Below, piece after piece: positions 12,608 through 24,657 of a DNA stretch of 64,000 bases (the first letter of the stretch is position 1; the number at the start of each line of letters is the position of its first letter). The stretch is taken from NCBI GenBank assembly GCA_905182995.1, contig CAJJDP010000040.1:130834-194833 (forward strand). The letters are read 5' to 3'. This DNA comes from Paramecium octaurelia (lineage: Eukaryota; Ciliophora; Oligohymenophorea; Peniculida; Parameciidae). The notes beneath the pieces were generated by a model, which ran no database searches, was not told where the DNA came from, and saw only the letters and a list, made by a program, of their open reading frames with translations. A program made the translations under genes and the position numbers.

Positions 12608-14311
12608 TCATTTCATATAGTTGTTAATATACTATGCACAGTTCCTTCCTGGTGCTCCCATGACCCCTCCACCAGGATGAGTTCCAGAACCGCATAAGAA
12701 TAGCCCATTGATAGGAGTTCCATAACTATTATATCCATTGCTTGGTCGATTTCCATACAATTTATCTAAAGTCAAAGCGCCGTGGAAAATATTGCCTTCA
12801 GTCATATTAAGAAGTTACTCAATCTCCTATGGTGTAACCATATCTGTATAGAGTATTGACTTTCTATTAGAGTGAAAACAATAGATACTTAAAATTGGGG
12901 GCATATTAAGAAATGTAATCAATGACTTACTCCTTCAATTATTGTTTAATCTACTCATTCCAATTAGCCTTATAAGGAGTATATTAGACAAGACATTGTA
13001 CAATGTGTTATCCCTGTGGAGCAATTGTTTTGTCATGAGCAGTAGGAACAACTAAATCCACGAATAAGTTATCACTGAAAGACCTATAAAGTGAATGATT
13101 GATTAATAATACTTTCCATTTATGCAATCTTAGTAAGCTTATCTCAAGGTGTCTAGCCTTTCACATCCTAAATGAGTAGTACCGATTAACACGGATTCAG
13201 GTTTTTCATATTTGGTTCCCTCGAAACATTTAAATTTAGGCATTTCAGATACAGCAAAATTAAATTTAGTGCAGGCACCATTATATTCCATATGTTTAAC
13301 ATCACTGAAATATTTAGGGTTCTGAGCTTTTTAATCAGGTGATAACAATTTCTCAAAAGTGATTCTTGGAGTTACACTGCTTATGATGGTATCACTATAA
13401 TAAGTGTTATTGTCTGAACATTTCACACCAGTGACTTAATTATTAGAAGTGAGGATTTGTTCGACACTTATGTTGGTCTTGATCTCTACTCCCTTTTGTT
13501 CATTCAATTTAGTGAGGATCTTAGATATGGATCCCATTCCACCTTCTACAAACGCCCATTCTCCCTTAGAATTTGGGAATATCTCACCCATCACATGATG
13601 CAATAGGATATAGGCGCTGGCTGGAGTGTCTATTGATATCATTTCACCTATGATGCCATCGGTTATGAGTGTTCCCTTCAAGATATCAGATTCGAACCAT
13701 TTATTTAAGAATTAACTTGACGATTATGACATAAATTAAATGTAATCATATATCTAATTAAATATAAATACAAGATATACTTTGTCTTTGTTTTTCCATC
13801 CGTCTTAACCCATCTTTAACAATAATCCAAGATCATCAAAGCTTTTCTTTAAATTGTATCCTTTGCCTTTTGCAGATGTGTCATACGGATATTTATCTTA
13901 GTAAAAACTCCACAAATCTATAATTTCTGAGAGGAATTGGTTGTATTCGTCATAGACTTCACTATCTCTTTTGGAGAACTTGGCTATCTCTTGTTTGCAA
14001 AAAGTTGAATCTGAGTTCATCAGCAGGTATTCCCCCTTGTTCTTGGTTACTGTAATACTGGAGATGGGTCTTCTAAAGAGTTTCAAACCATGTGAATATA
14101 GATTCAATTCATTGATTACTGAAGGACGCATCAACGAAAGCAAATATGAGAATCGACTAAATTTAAATCCGGGATAGACTTCCTCTGTTTAAGCAGCTCC
14201 TCCGGTTATGTGTCTTCTTTCTAAGAGCAAGATGTTTTTATATTTCAGATAGCAGGCTGCCACAAGTGCATTGTGACCACCGCCTATAATGATAGCATCA
14301 TATTTTTTCAT
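12608..14311 (-). CDS. PYROXD2: FAD-dependent oxidoreductase, PYROXD2 type
   Basis: 540 residues after removing three introns (13754-13780, 13084-13112, 12864-12888; 27, 29 and 25 nt), an exact codon multiple. The N-terminus [19 protein letters not shown] is the Rossmann FAD-binding motif. It is followed by [18 protein letters not shown] and [19 protein letters not shown], which are characteristic of the PYROXD2 and phytoene-dehydrogenase-like group. The C-terminus [20 protein letters not shown] is the second flavin-contact motif of this family. In animals PYROXD2 is mitochondrial; the location here is unknown. The start codon overlaps the 3' end of the upstream gene (stop at 14298) by 14 bases on the same strand, so the two may share a transcript or simply be packed. 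Confidence 0.9.
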
Positions 14312-14856
14312 ATTTAATAAAATCAATTTATTGAGAATGTCTTGTTTAAGAAAATAAAGTGTTTCGTTTAGTGATCAGTTTGGGCACTGAGCTTTTCTTA
14401 TAGAAACTCAATTGTGAATTCGACTATTATGTTTTAATGGCTCCTATCACAGAACTTGTTCTAACAGATTTACGATTGTTAAGATAAATAGAGTGTTAAG
14501 GACATATATTGTATGAACGTTCAGCACTTGTCTCAGTTCTCGTTGATTGTTAAGTTTTGAATCGAATCGGTTTTATTTGTCTTCTCCTCTGATTGACTCT
14601 ATTCTGAGCTTAGATAATATAATTTTTGATTGTCTCCCCAACCTTCGTGTTCCTGTGGACTGCGTAATTGTAAACTGTCTTGCTTTTTTCATTTGACAAC
14701 TTAGCTATGTTGATTTGATACTTATTATCAATGTCAGGTATCATGGTCTAATTTCTGGAGGACTATCATTACATTCCTCATCAAATTTTGTTATGCACTA
14801 ATCACTCTTTGTATTCTCTAGTAATTCAGCCACTTTCGAATCATTTCTTAATCCAT
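14298..14856 (-). CDS. Small basic hypothetical protein
   Basis: No family recognised. 177 residues after removal of a 25-nt intron (14748-14772, GTAATG...ATTAG), which joins MIRKWLNYQRIQRVISAQQN... to the downstream frame in a whole number of codons. It is rich in Arg, Lys, Ser and Thr (RVNQRRRQIKPIRF; RKSVRTSSVIG), with no membrane segment. An in-frame TGA lies just upstream of the chosen ATG, which fixes the start. Its end overlaps the PYROXD2-like start by 14 bases. It may be a cytoskeletal or nucleic-acid-binding protein, but nothing in the sequence decides this. Confidence 0.65.
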
Positions 14857-15584
14857 AATATTTACAATATTTGTGTAATCAAAAAAATTAATGATAATAT
14901 CACTCATAATAATATTGAGAAAATATCAAATGGGGGATCATTCAAGTGTGGATTTACAAAGAAACCTTAATTCTGAAGGTGGAATTCACTTATTTATAGA
15001 TATTCTTGCTTAAACTCCTTTATAAAGATATATTCAAAAAGCAGATTTATGCATTAATTATACTAACTTCTTTGATAATTGAATTATAAATATTTAAATT
15101 AATATTATTTCTTATAAATCTTTCATATCATATCTTGATTAATTAACAATTATTGGCAATTACTTTCTAAAATAGAATGAATGCTTAAACAACCATTTTA
15201 ATTGAATATTTATTTCAAAAAACAAATAGTTAATTACCATATATACAAATGAAATAACACATATTTTTAATGAAAAAGATAAAAATGATTAAAAAGAAAA
15301 TGTGAATAAATATTAATGACTATTGTAGAAAATATTATGTTAATCAATTATACATTGTAAATTCTAATATAATTTCAACAAATATATATGTTTTTCAATT
15401 TAATTACAAATAATTATTGATGATTAGAATCATTAAACTTCTTTTATTAGAAATCAAACAATTAAAATAAGCTAGGCAAATTATTCTTGGCTAATTTTAG
15501 TAACTTTGGCACAATATTAATTTCGGAATGATTTCATTATTCACAGTAAAGAATATACTTTTATTATTTTTTTAATCCAAATAA
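14857..15584. other. AT-rich intergenic, no gene seen
   Basis: About 730 bases between two divergent starts. It is extremely AT-rich from 15040 to 15420. Frames are broken by TGA, and no RNA gene or repeat was recognised. It should contain the promoters of the 14856 gene and of the kinase at 15585. Confidence 0.5.
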
Positions 15585-17138
<1,554 letters not shown>

Positions 17139-17166
17139 TTTTTCATTAATTATATAAAAAACGGGT

Positions 17167-18233
17167 ATGAATAGAATTGGATTTGGATTGTTATGTATAA
17201 TATTGGTGACAGCCAGCAGCAATGTGATGTTACAGACAGCAGATCATAGTGCATTCAGTGAAGTGTTTAAAACTTATGTAATGAGTGTTGGTTTACAAGG
17301 GAACAGTCGAAATAAAGTGAATTCGGAGGTAGATTATTTGGAGAGTTATTGATGATGGTTCAGAAGGGCGAAACATTATAGAGTCTAAATGATCACGTTG
17401 AAGAGTTGAGAAAGCATTTGGCAGATGATGAATCAGAAGATGAGAAATATTTCAATGAAAAGTAACAGGAAATGGAAGCTTCATTTTCTGGTTTGGCAAC
17501 TGAAGTTGAAGAGTTAAGAGTCTCAGTAGAGTAAGCAGCAAGTAGAATTCAAGTTTTGAATAAATAATAAACTATCATTGATGGGTTATTTGCAAATGAT
17601 CAATAAGCATATCAAAAGAGAGTTGGTGATCAAAATGCTATTTTGGATGTCATAGGATAATTGTTAGTACGTGTTAGTGAATTACAATAAGGAGGACATA
17701 GTTTGATTGAGAAGGACAACTTGTTGGATGAAATCAAGGCTTTAGGAAGAGGAAAGCATGTTGAAGTCTTGGCCTAAGTAATTTAGGATTATCTATATAT
17801 TAATAGATTACAGCCCATTTACAAACTGAATAGGCTGAACACATTTAAGAATTATTGAATAAATTGAGAGATGCAGTCTTAAACAGTTTAGCTATTGATG
17901 AAGAGAAGGAACAAGAAAATATTAGATTATACAATAAGTTGAGTGGAGAAATCAGAAGGTACTGTAATTATGTTATATTTTTAAGTTCATTGGCTTAAAG
18001 TACTAGATCATATGAAGAATTGGAAGCTCACTTTGAATAAAGGGAATATGAATTGAATTCTAAGAAATTGGCAGTTCGTGAAGTAGGAGAGACATTGTAA
18101 GACAGAAATGATTAGAGGTGAATAATTATATCATTTGAGTAGATAGTTTATATTGGATAGAGTCTAAGAGGCATAAAAATTATTGAATGATAATTTGGAT
18201 AGAATTGCAAGATGGTCAGTTGAAAGCGAATGA
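17167..18233 (+). CDS. Trichocyst matrix protein
   Basis: Secretory-granule protein of Paramecium trichocysts. Such proteins are made as precursors, cleaved and packed as a crystal that expands on exocytosis. The start MNRIGFGLLCIILVTASSN is a signal peptide. The body is almost wholly heptad coiled coil (EELRKHLADDESEDEKYFNEK; ATEVEELRVSVEQAASRIQV), typical of the family. Four introns: probably 17278-17306, then 17778-17806, 17959-17985 and 18118-18142 (25-29 nt), giving 318 residues ending LDRIARWSVESE. The first is uncertain, since a 35-nt alternative (GTAGATT...TTCAG) also keeps frame. Acidic residues abound, as expected for a Ca2+-binding matrix. The gene is 28 bases after the kinase stop. 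Confidence 0.85.
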
Positions 18234-18275
18234 AAATGAATTTGGAAATTTAATAATTTTTAATTTAATAAAATA

Positions 18276-18856
18276 ATGAACGCAGTGTTATCAAAGCTTG
18301 ATCCATTCATTACAAAATTTGGACTTGATAATTCAGATCAGATTGAAATACTCAAAGGACCATGCAGTAAAATCGGAGTTAGACCTGCTTATGTGGTTTT
18401 TATTTTTGGTTCTGTTGCACTTTTCAGCATTTTGTTTGGAATTGCAGCACGTTTTCTCTCCACATTCATTTCCATCCTTTATCCAGCCTACAGAAGTATT
18501 TAAGCCATAGAGTCAACAGGTATGTTATTCCCCCTTAATGTAGGTGAATCTGATGACAAATAATGGTTGACCTACTGGATTCTATTTTCAATCATCACTT
18601 TGACAGATGCCACCATTGGATTTGCATTAGAATTCATTCCCTTCTACCACATCTTGAAGTTGGCACTATTTGTTGCTTTATTCCATCCACAAGTTAAAGG
18701 AGCTGAGAAATTGTATGACAAGGTAATGTTTTATGGTGATAATGTTTTTAGTTTGTACATCCCCTTTATTTACAGTATCACGAGAAAATCGATAAAGGTT
18801 TCCAAAAGGTTTAAGAGAGAGTTAAGTAACAAGTCAATGACAAATTTTAAAATTGA
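18276..18856 (+). CDS. TB2/DP1/HVA22 (REEP5/Yop1) endoplasmic-reticulum shaping protein
   Basis: Membrane-curving protein of ER tubules. 175 residues after removing introns 18520-18543 (24 nt) and 18723-18751 (29 nt). The family core is clear: YPAYRSIQAIESTGESDDKQ, then WLTYWILFSI, ending with EKLYDKFVHPLYLQYHEK. Four hydrophobic stretches form two hairpins: AYVVFIFGSVALFSILFGIA and TFISILYPAY, then LFSIITLTDATIGFALEFIP and FYHILKLALFVALF. The first intron is a multiple of three and lacks a stop, so its retention would add eight residues at a conserved site; family alignment favours splicing. The stop at 18854 is convergent with the SAS-6-like gene, 34 bases away. Confidence 0.9.
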
Positions 18857-18890
18857 TATTGTATGACCACGTATAAATATAAATTTGTAA

Positions 18891-19535
18891 TCATTTGAAT
18901 GTTCCAGTGGCTCTCATTCTGCATTCGCCAAGTGATTGAGTAAGATATTTGATTTCTTTTCGTTGTTGATTGTATTTAAATACAATGGTCTAACGTAAAA
19001 ATGATTCCTCAACTTGATGAAAGTCAAAGTGAATCATATGGACACTTCTAAATTCTGTTGTCTGATTGATTTCCAAACGAGCAGAACCATCCAACATTAC
19101 TTGGAAGATGGCTCCATACCTAATTAATAGTTAGTGATCATATTTACCCATTGTAGTTTTATTCAACTTTATTTAAAGTAGCAATTGCTATCTAAGCATA
19201 ATCCTTAAATGGCATTTGCAAATTTTATAATGCTTTGATCTAAGTGAAACCATTAACTGTGGCTTCATGATGAAATAAAAAGAATAGATCCTTTTCTGAA
19301 CTAATTTCGATTTTGATGGATTAGGGATTACTATCAATTCCCCTTAATAAAACATTATCCTTACTAGTTGTAAGACTCGGAGACGAATAGGTTCTGGTTA
19401 ACTAAGTTCCTGGACTTCTGAGAACCGATCTTAGAATCGAATATTGATGTTTAAAATGCGATCGTATAGGATCTTGTGTCCATCCTTTAAGGCTGGATCC
19501 AAGTAATCGATTTCAGCAAAGTCTATTGGATTCAT
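18891..19535 (-). CDS. SAS-6-like protein lacking the long coiled coil (SAS6L type)
   Basis: About 194 residues with introns 19394-19425 (32 nt, GTTCTC...ACCAG, less certain) and 19120-19147 (28 nt, GTAAAT...AATTAG). The order of segments resembles the SAS-6 head domain: ILYDRILNINIRFQDR, SIKIEISSEKDLFFLFHHEA, LNKVEQNYNGYGAIFQVML, ARLEINQTTEFRSVHMIHFD, then ESFLRQTIVFKYNQQRKEIK. It ends soon after, with no room for the SAS-6 coiled-coil tail, which is the definition of SAS6L proteins. SAS-6 builds the centriole cartwheel; SAS6L marks apical or basal-body-associated structures in other protists. Identification is by recognised motifs only. The N-terminal exon choice is provisional. Confidence 0.55.
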
Positions 19536-19607
19536 TTACATAGAATTCAACCATGATGTGCCTGATTTCATATTGTATTTTGAAATTATTTAAAACAGTT
19601 AATAAAT

Positions 19608-19853
19608 ATGAATTAATTAGTTTAAGTCATTCTATTTTTGAATTGTACGAAAGTGTTTCGAGAAGAGGATTCACCTGTTTTCAACAAAATAGTGGTATGT
19701 TTTCTGATCAAAGTGTAGTACAACATCCGGAATAATCAATATGCTCAGATGTCAGAATTGCAAGGCGACTTAGCAGAGTATCTGAATTCGTGCGAGAATG
19801 CTGAGATCAAGGAAAGAATGAACTACGAATTAAAGAGATTGGGATTAATTTGA
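19608..19853 (+). CDS. Small hypothetical protein
   Basis: 73 residues after removal of a 24-nt intron (19695-19718, GTATG...GTGTAG). The exons join EEDSPVFNKIV to YNIRNNQYAQMSELQGD and end ENAEIKERMNYELKRLGLI. The C-terminal half is a charged amphipathic helix. The 5' end is unsure: an upstream ATG at 19553 in another frame could also be used with an extra intron. No family recognised. Confidence 0.5.
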
Positions 19854-19895
19854 GAGAGAATATTTAATATATATATATTTAATATACAAATAATT

Positions 19896-20504
19896 ATGTC
19901 AGACTCTGATAGTGAATCCTAACTGCTTTATCAATCGATTGCTGAACAGTAATATGATGTGGAAGATAAGCAAGTCATGGTGAGTAGTCTTACAGATATG
20001 GCTGAAGCATAAGACGAATCTATTCAAATTAATTTTGATAGAGAAATGATCTCAAAATTGGAAGAGGATATTGTCTTATTGCAAAGAAAGAATATTTATC
20101 TCACTGATTAATTGAAGGATAGGGACAACTAAATCGCCCTCCTCAAAGAGAAATTGCAAAAGCAAACTGCTATTAATGAAACTCATCAAATTGCTGAAGT
20201 ATAACTAAAATAATAAATTGAAGAATTAAAGATAAAAATTACAGAACTTCATTATCAAAAGGCCATGAGTCAAACTAAAGTTCAGACTATTCCTAAAATT
20301 AATTTAGATTTTAGTTGGGTTAATCATATCGAAAGAGATCATTCTCATGATGGGTTGTTAGAACGTTATGATCAGATGAAAGTTGCTAAGCGACTTGCAC
20401 CCATCTAAATTAAACAGCCCAATTAAATACAGCATAGTCCCTATTTCGAACAGTTATCTGAAAGGAAACCTATCACATAAAGAAAACGTCCTAATAATTA
20501 ATGA
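19896..20504 (+). CDS. Coiled-coil protein, hypothetical
   Basis: 202 residues, intronless, with clean ATG and TGA. The N-terminus is acidic (MSDSDSESQ). Residues ~50-130 form a long heptad region (REMISKLEEDIVLLQRKN; QLKDRDNQIALLKEKLQKQ; QQIEELKIKITELHYQKA). A basic tail (RKPITQRKRPNNQ) follows a conserved-looking NLDFSWVNHIERDHSHDG segment. No family is recognised; a scaffold or cytoskeletal adaptor is plausible. The upstream spacer is 42 bases of mostly A and T. Confidence 0.75.
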
Positions 20505-20616
20505 TTTTTATGTTATCTATATTTACTTTGTGTTACGATCCATATGTTTAACTATAGCCTTAACATTAATACATCTACAGCTTAATTGTCATCTCTCAAC
20601 TAAATTTTAAATTGAA

Positions 20617-20858
20617 TCAGTACAATGAGTATAAAACTAATACACACCAAATGACATTCAATTTTGAATTACAGTAGGTTTTCAGAATCTCTTAGAATAA
20701 GAAATTCTACAGGTTCTCTTCTTTAGAAAACTTATAAATATTCTATATTATCTGCAAGTATAGTAATACAAAGAAGAATCTCACTTACAAAGAAATATTG
20801 ATATCCTTACTTTTTTGAAGATTACAATATAATTAATACTATCACTCTTACTAATCAT
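20617..20858 (-). CDS. Possible very small protein gene
   Basis: A three-exon model of 62 residues: MISKSDSINYI, then DINISLQ, then a charged helix KFSKEENLQNFLFQEIL, ending in a hydrophobic NVIWCVLVLYSLY. Proposed introns are 20 and 33 nt (GTAATC...GTAAG and GTGAG...TGCAG), and the result is an exact codon number. There is no family match and the introns are not ideal, so the call is tentative. Confidence 0.35.
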
Positions 20859-20968
20859 TTTGGGTATTCTTACAATACCTATATGTTAGGAGAGTTACTA
20901 TTAATATACTATGTTTATTTTAATATTTTGTTTTGATTTAATATATTATAATTATTCACGTAGCCTAC

Positions 20969-21512
20969 TCAACCTGGTCTAGCCCAATTCTTAGCAGGTG
21001 GTAATTCTCTTAAGGATAATTTATCATAAGGAGTGTTACGACTATAATATACCTTATATTTTTTACGGTTCATTAGAATCCTTCTTTACTACACTGTTCC
21101 ATGAAGAAATCTAGTATCCTTACCAGCCATAAGCAATGAAAATGAAGAAAACCCAAGGCAAGATTCTTGTATTCATTACTGGAGTATGAATATTGAATAT
21201 TCCATTTCTTTCGAATGAGGTTGTTCTTCTAAACCAAGCCATTGTTGCTGGAGTTCTTTCTTTACTTATCAATCAACAATCTTACATGTTCTAGCAGTCC
21301 TCAATACCAATCCTTCAATATTTTAAGGGATCTCTGGTTGTACTTCAAACTTTCCAACATTAGCAGCCAAGAAATCACTTTTCTCTTTAAATATCGATCA
21401 AACTCATACATTATTGTAATTGTCCGAATTCTGGGCCTACTTTATCATACTTATTAGTAAACAGAGGATCAAATTTACCAAAGGTCTTGGTCTCAGGTAT
21501 GAAATTGCTCAT
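20969..21512 (-). CDS. Single-pass membrane protein, hypothetical
   Basis: No family recognised. The start MSNFIPETKTFGKFDPLF is followed, after two small introns ending in AAG (GTATGAG...TTAAAG, 25 nt; GTAAGATT...GTAAAG, 26 nt), by QKSDFLAANVGKFEVQPE and TPATMAWFRRTTSFERNG. One hydrophobic segment (RILPWVFFIFIAYGW) follows. The last exon, ending DKLSLRELPPAKNWARPG, is in another frame, so a third intron of 37 or 40 nt is required; its borders are not settled. The plan (soluble N-terminus, one central helix, short basic tail) resembles accessory subunits of mitochondrial respiratory complexes, but that is only a guess. Confidence 0.55.
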
Positions 21513-21784
21513 TATTTTTATTAATCAAAAATTCTTTATATTTAGATACTAATTGTTAATATTTGATAATTCAATATTAATTGCTCTTTCTAACTAACTC
21601 CTGAACTATCTAAATTGATAATATAGATACTTGGCCATATCTTTAGTTCAATAAACAACTGAAAATCATTGATATATTCTGATATTTCAAAATTTGAATA
21701 TGAAAGTGGTATTAATCATCCTATTTTGATATTGGTTGATTTTAATAATTGTAATTGATTTTATTTCATTTGTTTAATTGTTGA

Positions 21785-22910
21785 TTATGATGAAAGAAGA
21801 TATTAAGTAAACTTTAAGTGTCTTATGAAAGGGTTCTATAAGAGAAGGAAGAATTGAATAAGGTGAGGAGGGGCAAGTAAAAATGATAAACAGATGCTTA
21901 ATATAAATATGATATCAATATCTTATTTGTGATGTCCGTTCTTCCATTATTTATAAATATAGAGAAGAGAGTTTAGTCTTTAGTTTTCGTTTAAGTAAAT
22001 TTATGATTTAGATGATTAATATTTCATGCAATTGGAGTATAATGTCATTCAATAATAGTTAAGGAGTGCATTTTATATGTAAGTTTGAAAAAATACTTGC
22101 ATATATATCTTTTTGGAATTTCATAATACTTTTATAATGAAATAATATCATAAGTATTTAGAGCAAGAAATGAGGAAACATGAAATTGAATCTTTCTATT
22201 TTATGATTAAAACTATTTGCACCCTTTTTTTGGATCAAAAAGTATTAATTATACTATAATATGAATATTATTTGTAGGTTTTATAGTTAACATGCCGATG
22301 GAGTTGTTAACGGCAAAAGAATAATCTAGCATTTTATCATTTATTTTAGTTATAAAATATCTTCTAGACATCCTCATATAGAACTTGAGTGTTATTAAAT
22401 AAAGGATACTTCTAGGGTTATTCTAATTAAACTTCAGATTTATCCTTCTTCAATTTGACCATAAAGGAGATCCTTCTCAAGAATGATTTAAAAAAAGGAT
22501 ACGCTTGGACTTCACTGAAACTGAGGCATCATGACTGTAAGTAGACATAATTTGGAGCATGACTGCTGCTAAGGTTTAGAGTTGTAGTATTCAAAAACCC
22601 AAGCTCACCCATCTCTTAATTATAATCTCTCAATTACTTCTATTAATTTAAATATATATCATAATTCAAAATTTAATAATTGCTCAAGCATATCTTTTAA
22701 TATAAGTTCCAAAATTTTCATATTTTTGATTTGACAAGCCTAATACTTAAGTAACATCATGAGATATTCATAAAATTGATGACTCAGCTACTTTTAAGCC
22801 CATTAAGGCAGCAATACTAAATATTAAAACAAAAAGTAGGAATTAAGTTAAAAAATAGTTTTAAGTAGCTGAGCTGTATTCTGGCTATCTCCTTAGCTAT
22901 GCAAGTTTGA
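21785..22910 (+). other. Unresolved coding-like region, possible decayed or multi-intron gene
   Basis: Plus-strand stretches with coding character lie in several frames: YERVLQEKEELNKVRRG near 21830, QLEYNVIQQQLRSAFYM near 22040, YHKYLEQEMRKHEIESFYF near 22150, TIKEILLKNDLKKGYAWTS near 22450, and a TGA-free run from 22563 to 22905. They cannot be joined with confident micro-introns. It could be a gene with four or more introns, or a pseudogene. No family recognised. The stretch 21513-21784 shows nothing. Confidence 0.3.
22783..22873. repeat. Short inverted repeat
   Basis: CTCAGCTACTT at 22783-22793 is exactly repeated in inverted form (AAGTAGCTGAG) at 22863-22873. The 69-base spacer is AT-rich. 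The arms flank nothing recognisable; a small hairpin or chance are both possible. Confidence 0.35.
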
Positions 22911-23394
22911 ACTTATTAAACAATGGCCTAATTAATACTTTAATATATCATACATAATAGATACATACTATTACTGATAAAAAATTGTTACAGATTTGCT
23001 TATTAAGCAAAATCATTTCTAAATGTATTAATATTACATAATTATTTTTCAAATTATTAGCAGTAACCCAAGGTTGATTTTCTTCCACTTTAGATAAACT
23101 ATACTTAATATCTTTATTCAAGCAAATTGTAATTGTGGGATTGTATAAAATTTGTATAGTTTATTTTTCTATTATCATGTGTGCTTCAACATTTTTGTGG
23201 AGTAGTTTTAAGTGAAAGATCATTTGATTTGCAAGGAAAATTATAAATTAATTTATAAACTCAAATAATAGAGAATATATATGGATTTAAATGTACAATT
23301 CTTTTATATTCTGAATAAACTAATAAACAAATTAATTAAATCTTATATAAGAATTTATTTTAATTATATTTATTTTGCATCTTTTTTGGATTTT
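22911..23394. other. AT-rich stretch without a gene
   Basis: About 480 bases of very high AT content, with no long TGA-free frame of coding composition and no recognised RNA gene. Confidence 0.5.
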
Positions 23395-23545
23395 GATCAC
23401 GGGAAGAGTGTGATTTAGGCTGTTGACTCTGGTGAGTCAGGAAATGAGACCAAATAGGGAGTTACAAAGGCTTTTCTTGGATGGAGGTAAAATGAAGAAG
23501 GAGGGAGACTCCCGGTAGAATGGGATTAAGTAGAAAATATTATTG
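23395..23545. ncRNA. G/C-richer structured island, candidate non-coding RNA or fragment
   Basis: A sharply G-richer patch inside an AT desert, 60 bases upstream of the MYB gene. It contains perfect short hairpins: TGACTC-TGGT-GAGTCA near 23424-23439, GGGAG-A-CTCCC near 23501-23511, and an ATCAC...GTGAT pair near 23397-23414. One plus-strand frame is also open (KAFLGWRQNEEGGRLPVEW), so a gene remnant is the alternative. No known RNA family was recognised. Confidence 0.3.
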
Positions 23546-23610
23546 AGTAGTGGATTTTATTAAAAATAATTTATGTTGATTATCATAATTACTTATATAA
23601 AAAATTTCAA

Positions 23611-24632
23611 ATGAACAGCTCTGAATCGAATGATTTCTAAAATGAGGAATACAGATTTTAAGAAGATGAGGATTACATTGATTTTGAGGACTTAGGGTAG
23701 AATGATATGATGAGATATGAAAATGATTAGGGAAAGTATGAATTATTTTAAAGTGTTTGATAGTATAGAGTTGGTTAACGATAGGGATCAAATTGAAGAG
23801 GATATGAATTAGAGTGAGATGTTGAAGGTATCTTCAACTCTTTGCATGAGGGAAGATGAATCGGATGGGTCAGAAGAGGAATCTTAACTTCAAGGAACGT
23901 AAGTGAATATATAATTATTATATACAGTCAATCAAGAACATGTAATTCTGGGACATTGTAGAAATCGATAAGGAAGAGGAATAGGAATAAAGAAGAACCT
24001 GTAAGATATGAATCATTAATAGTATGTTTTAGAAGAGAAAGGTAAAGAAGTGGAGTGAGGAGGAGGATAAGAATTTGGAAGATTTGTTTCAAATTTATAA
24101 GGGAGAGTGGGAGACCATAGTGAAATTTTTGGAAGGAAGAACAGTTTCATAATGTAAATAGCACTGGCAACGTTTGAGTGGTGGTTAGGAGAAGAAGAGG
24201 AAATGGACAGAGGAGGAAAACTAGATAATATTGTCATTTACACAGGACAATCCGTAGTTTAATAATTGGGCTTTGATTGCTTCAAGTATGAAATGTAAAT
24301 TAAAGAGAGGAATGCAGGGTAGGAATGGGAAACAAATAAGAGAGCATTACATGAATCAGTTGCGTCCTGGGATTAAGAACAAGCAGGGTTGGACTCAGGA
24401 AGATGACAAGTTGTTGTTAAATTTGTATCAGAGATATGGGAGTAAGTGGTGTTAGATAAACAAGCATTTTGAGGGAAGAACAGTATGATATTTGTAGTAA
24501 ATGAAGGAAATAATGTTGAAGAATAGATACAATAAATTGTAGAAGGGAAACACCTACATTGATCATTTTCTTAATATCGATGATGAACCCCACCTCTAAT
24601 TCTAATAATCTCACACATTCTCTTTTAATTGA
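23611..24632 (+). CDS. Three-repeat MYB DNA-binding protein (3R-MYB)
   Basis: Likely nuclear transcription factor. 302 residues after removing four introns: 23736-23763, 23899-23927, 24001-24032 and 24483-24506 (28, 29, 32, 24 nt). The lengths divide exactly into codons. The N-terminal ~90 residues are acidic (QEDEDYIDFEDLG; EDESDGSEEES), an activation-like region, then a basic stretch. Three MYB repeats follow: KWSEEEDKNLEDLFQIYKG with GRTVSQCKQHW; KWTEEENQIILSF with WALIASSM and REHYMNQLRP; GWTQEDDKLLLNLYQRYG with SKWCQINKHFEGRT and, across the fourth intron, EIMLKNRYNKLQ. The Trp spacing is typical. The stop at 24630 is just 25 bases upstream of the next start. In other eukaryotes 3R-MYBs regulate cell-cycle genes. 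Confidence 0.9.
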
Positions 24633-24657
24633 TTATATTTAATAATTATTTATATAA

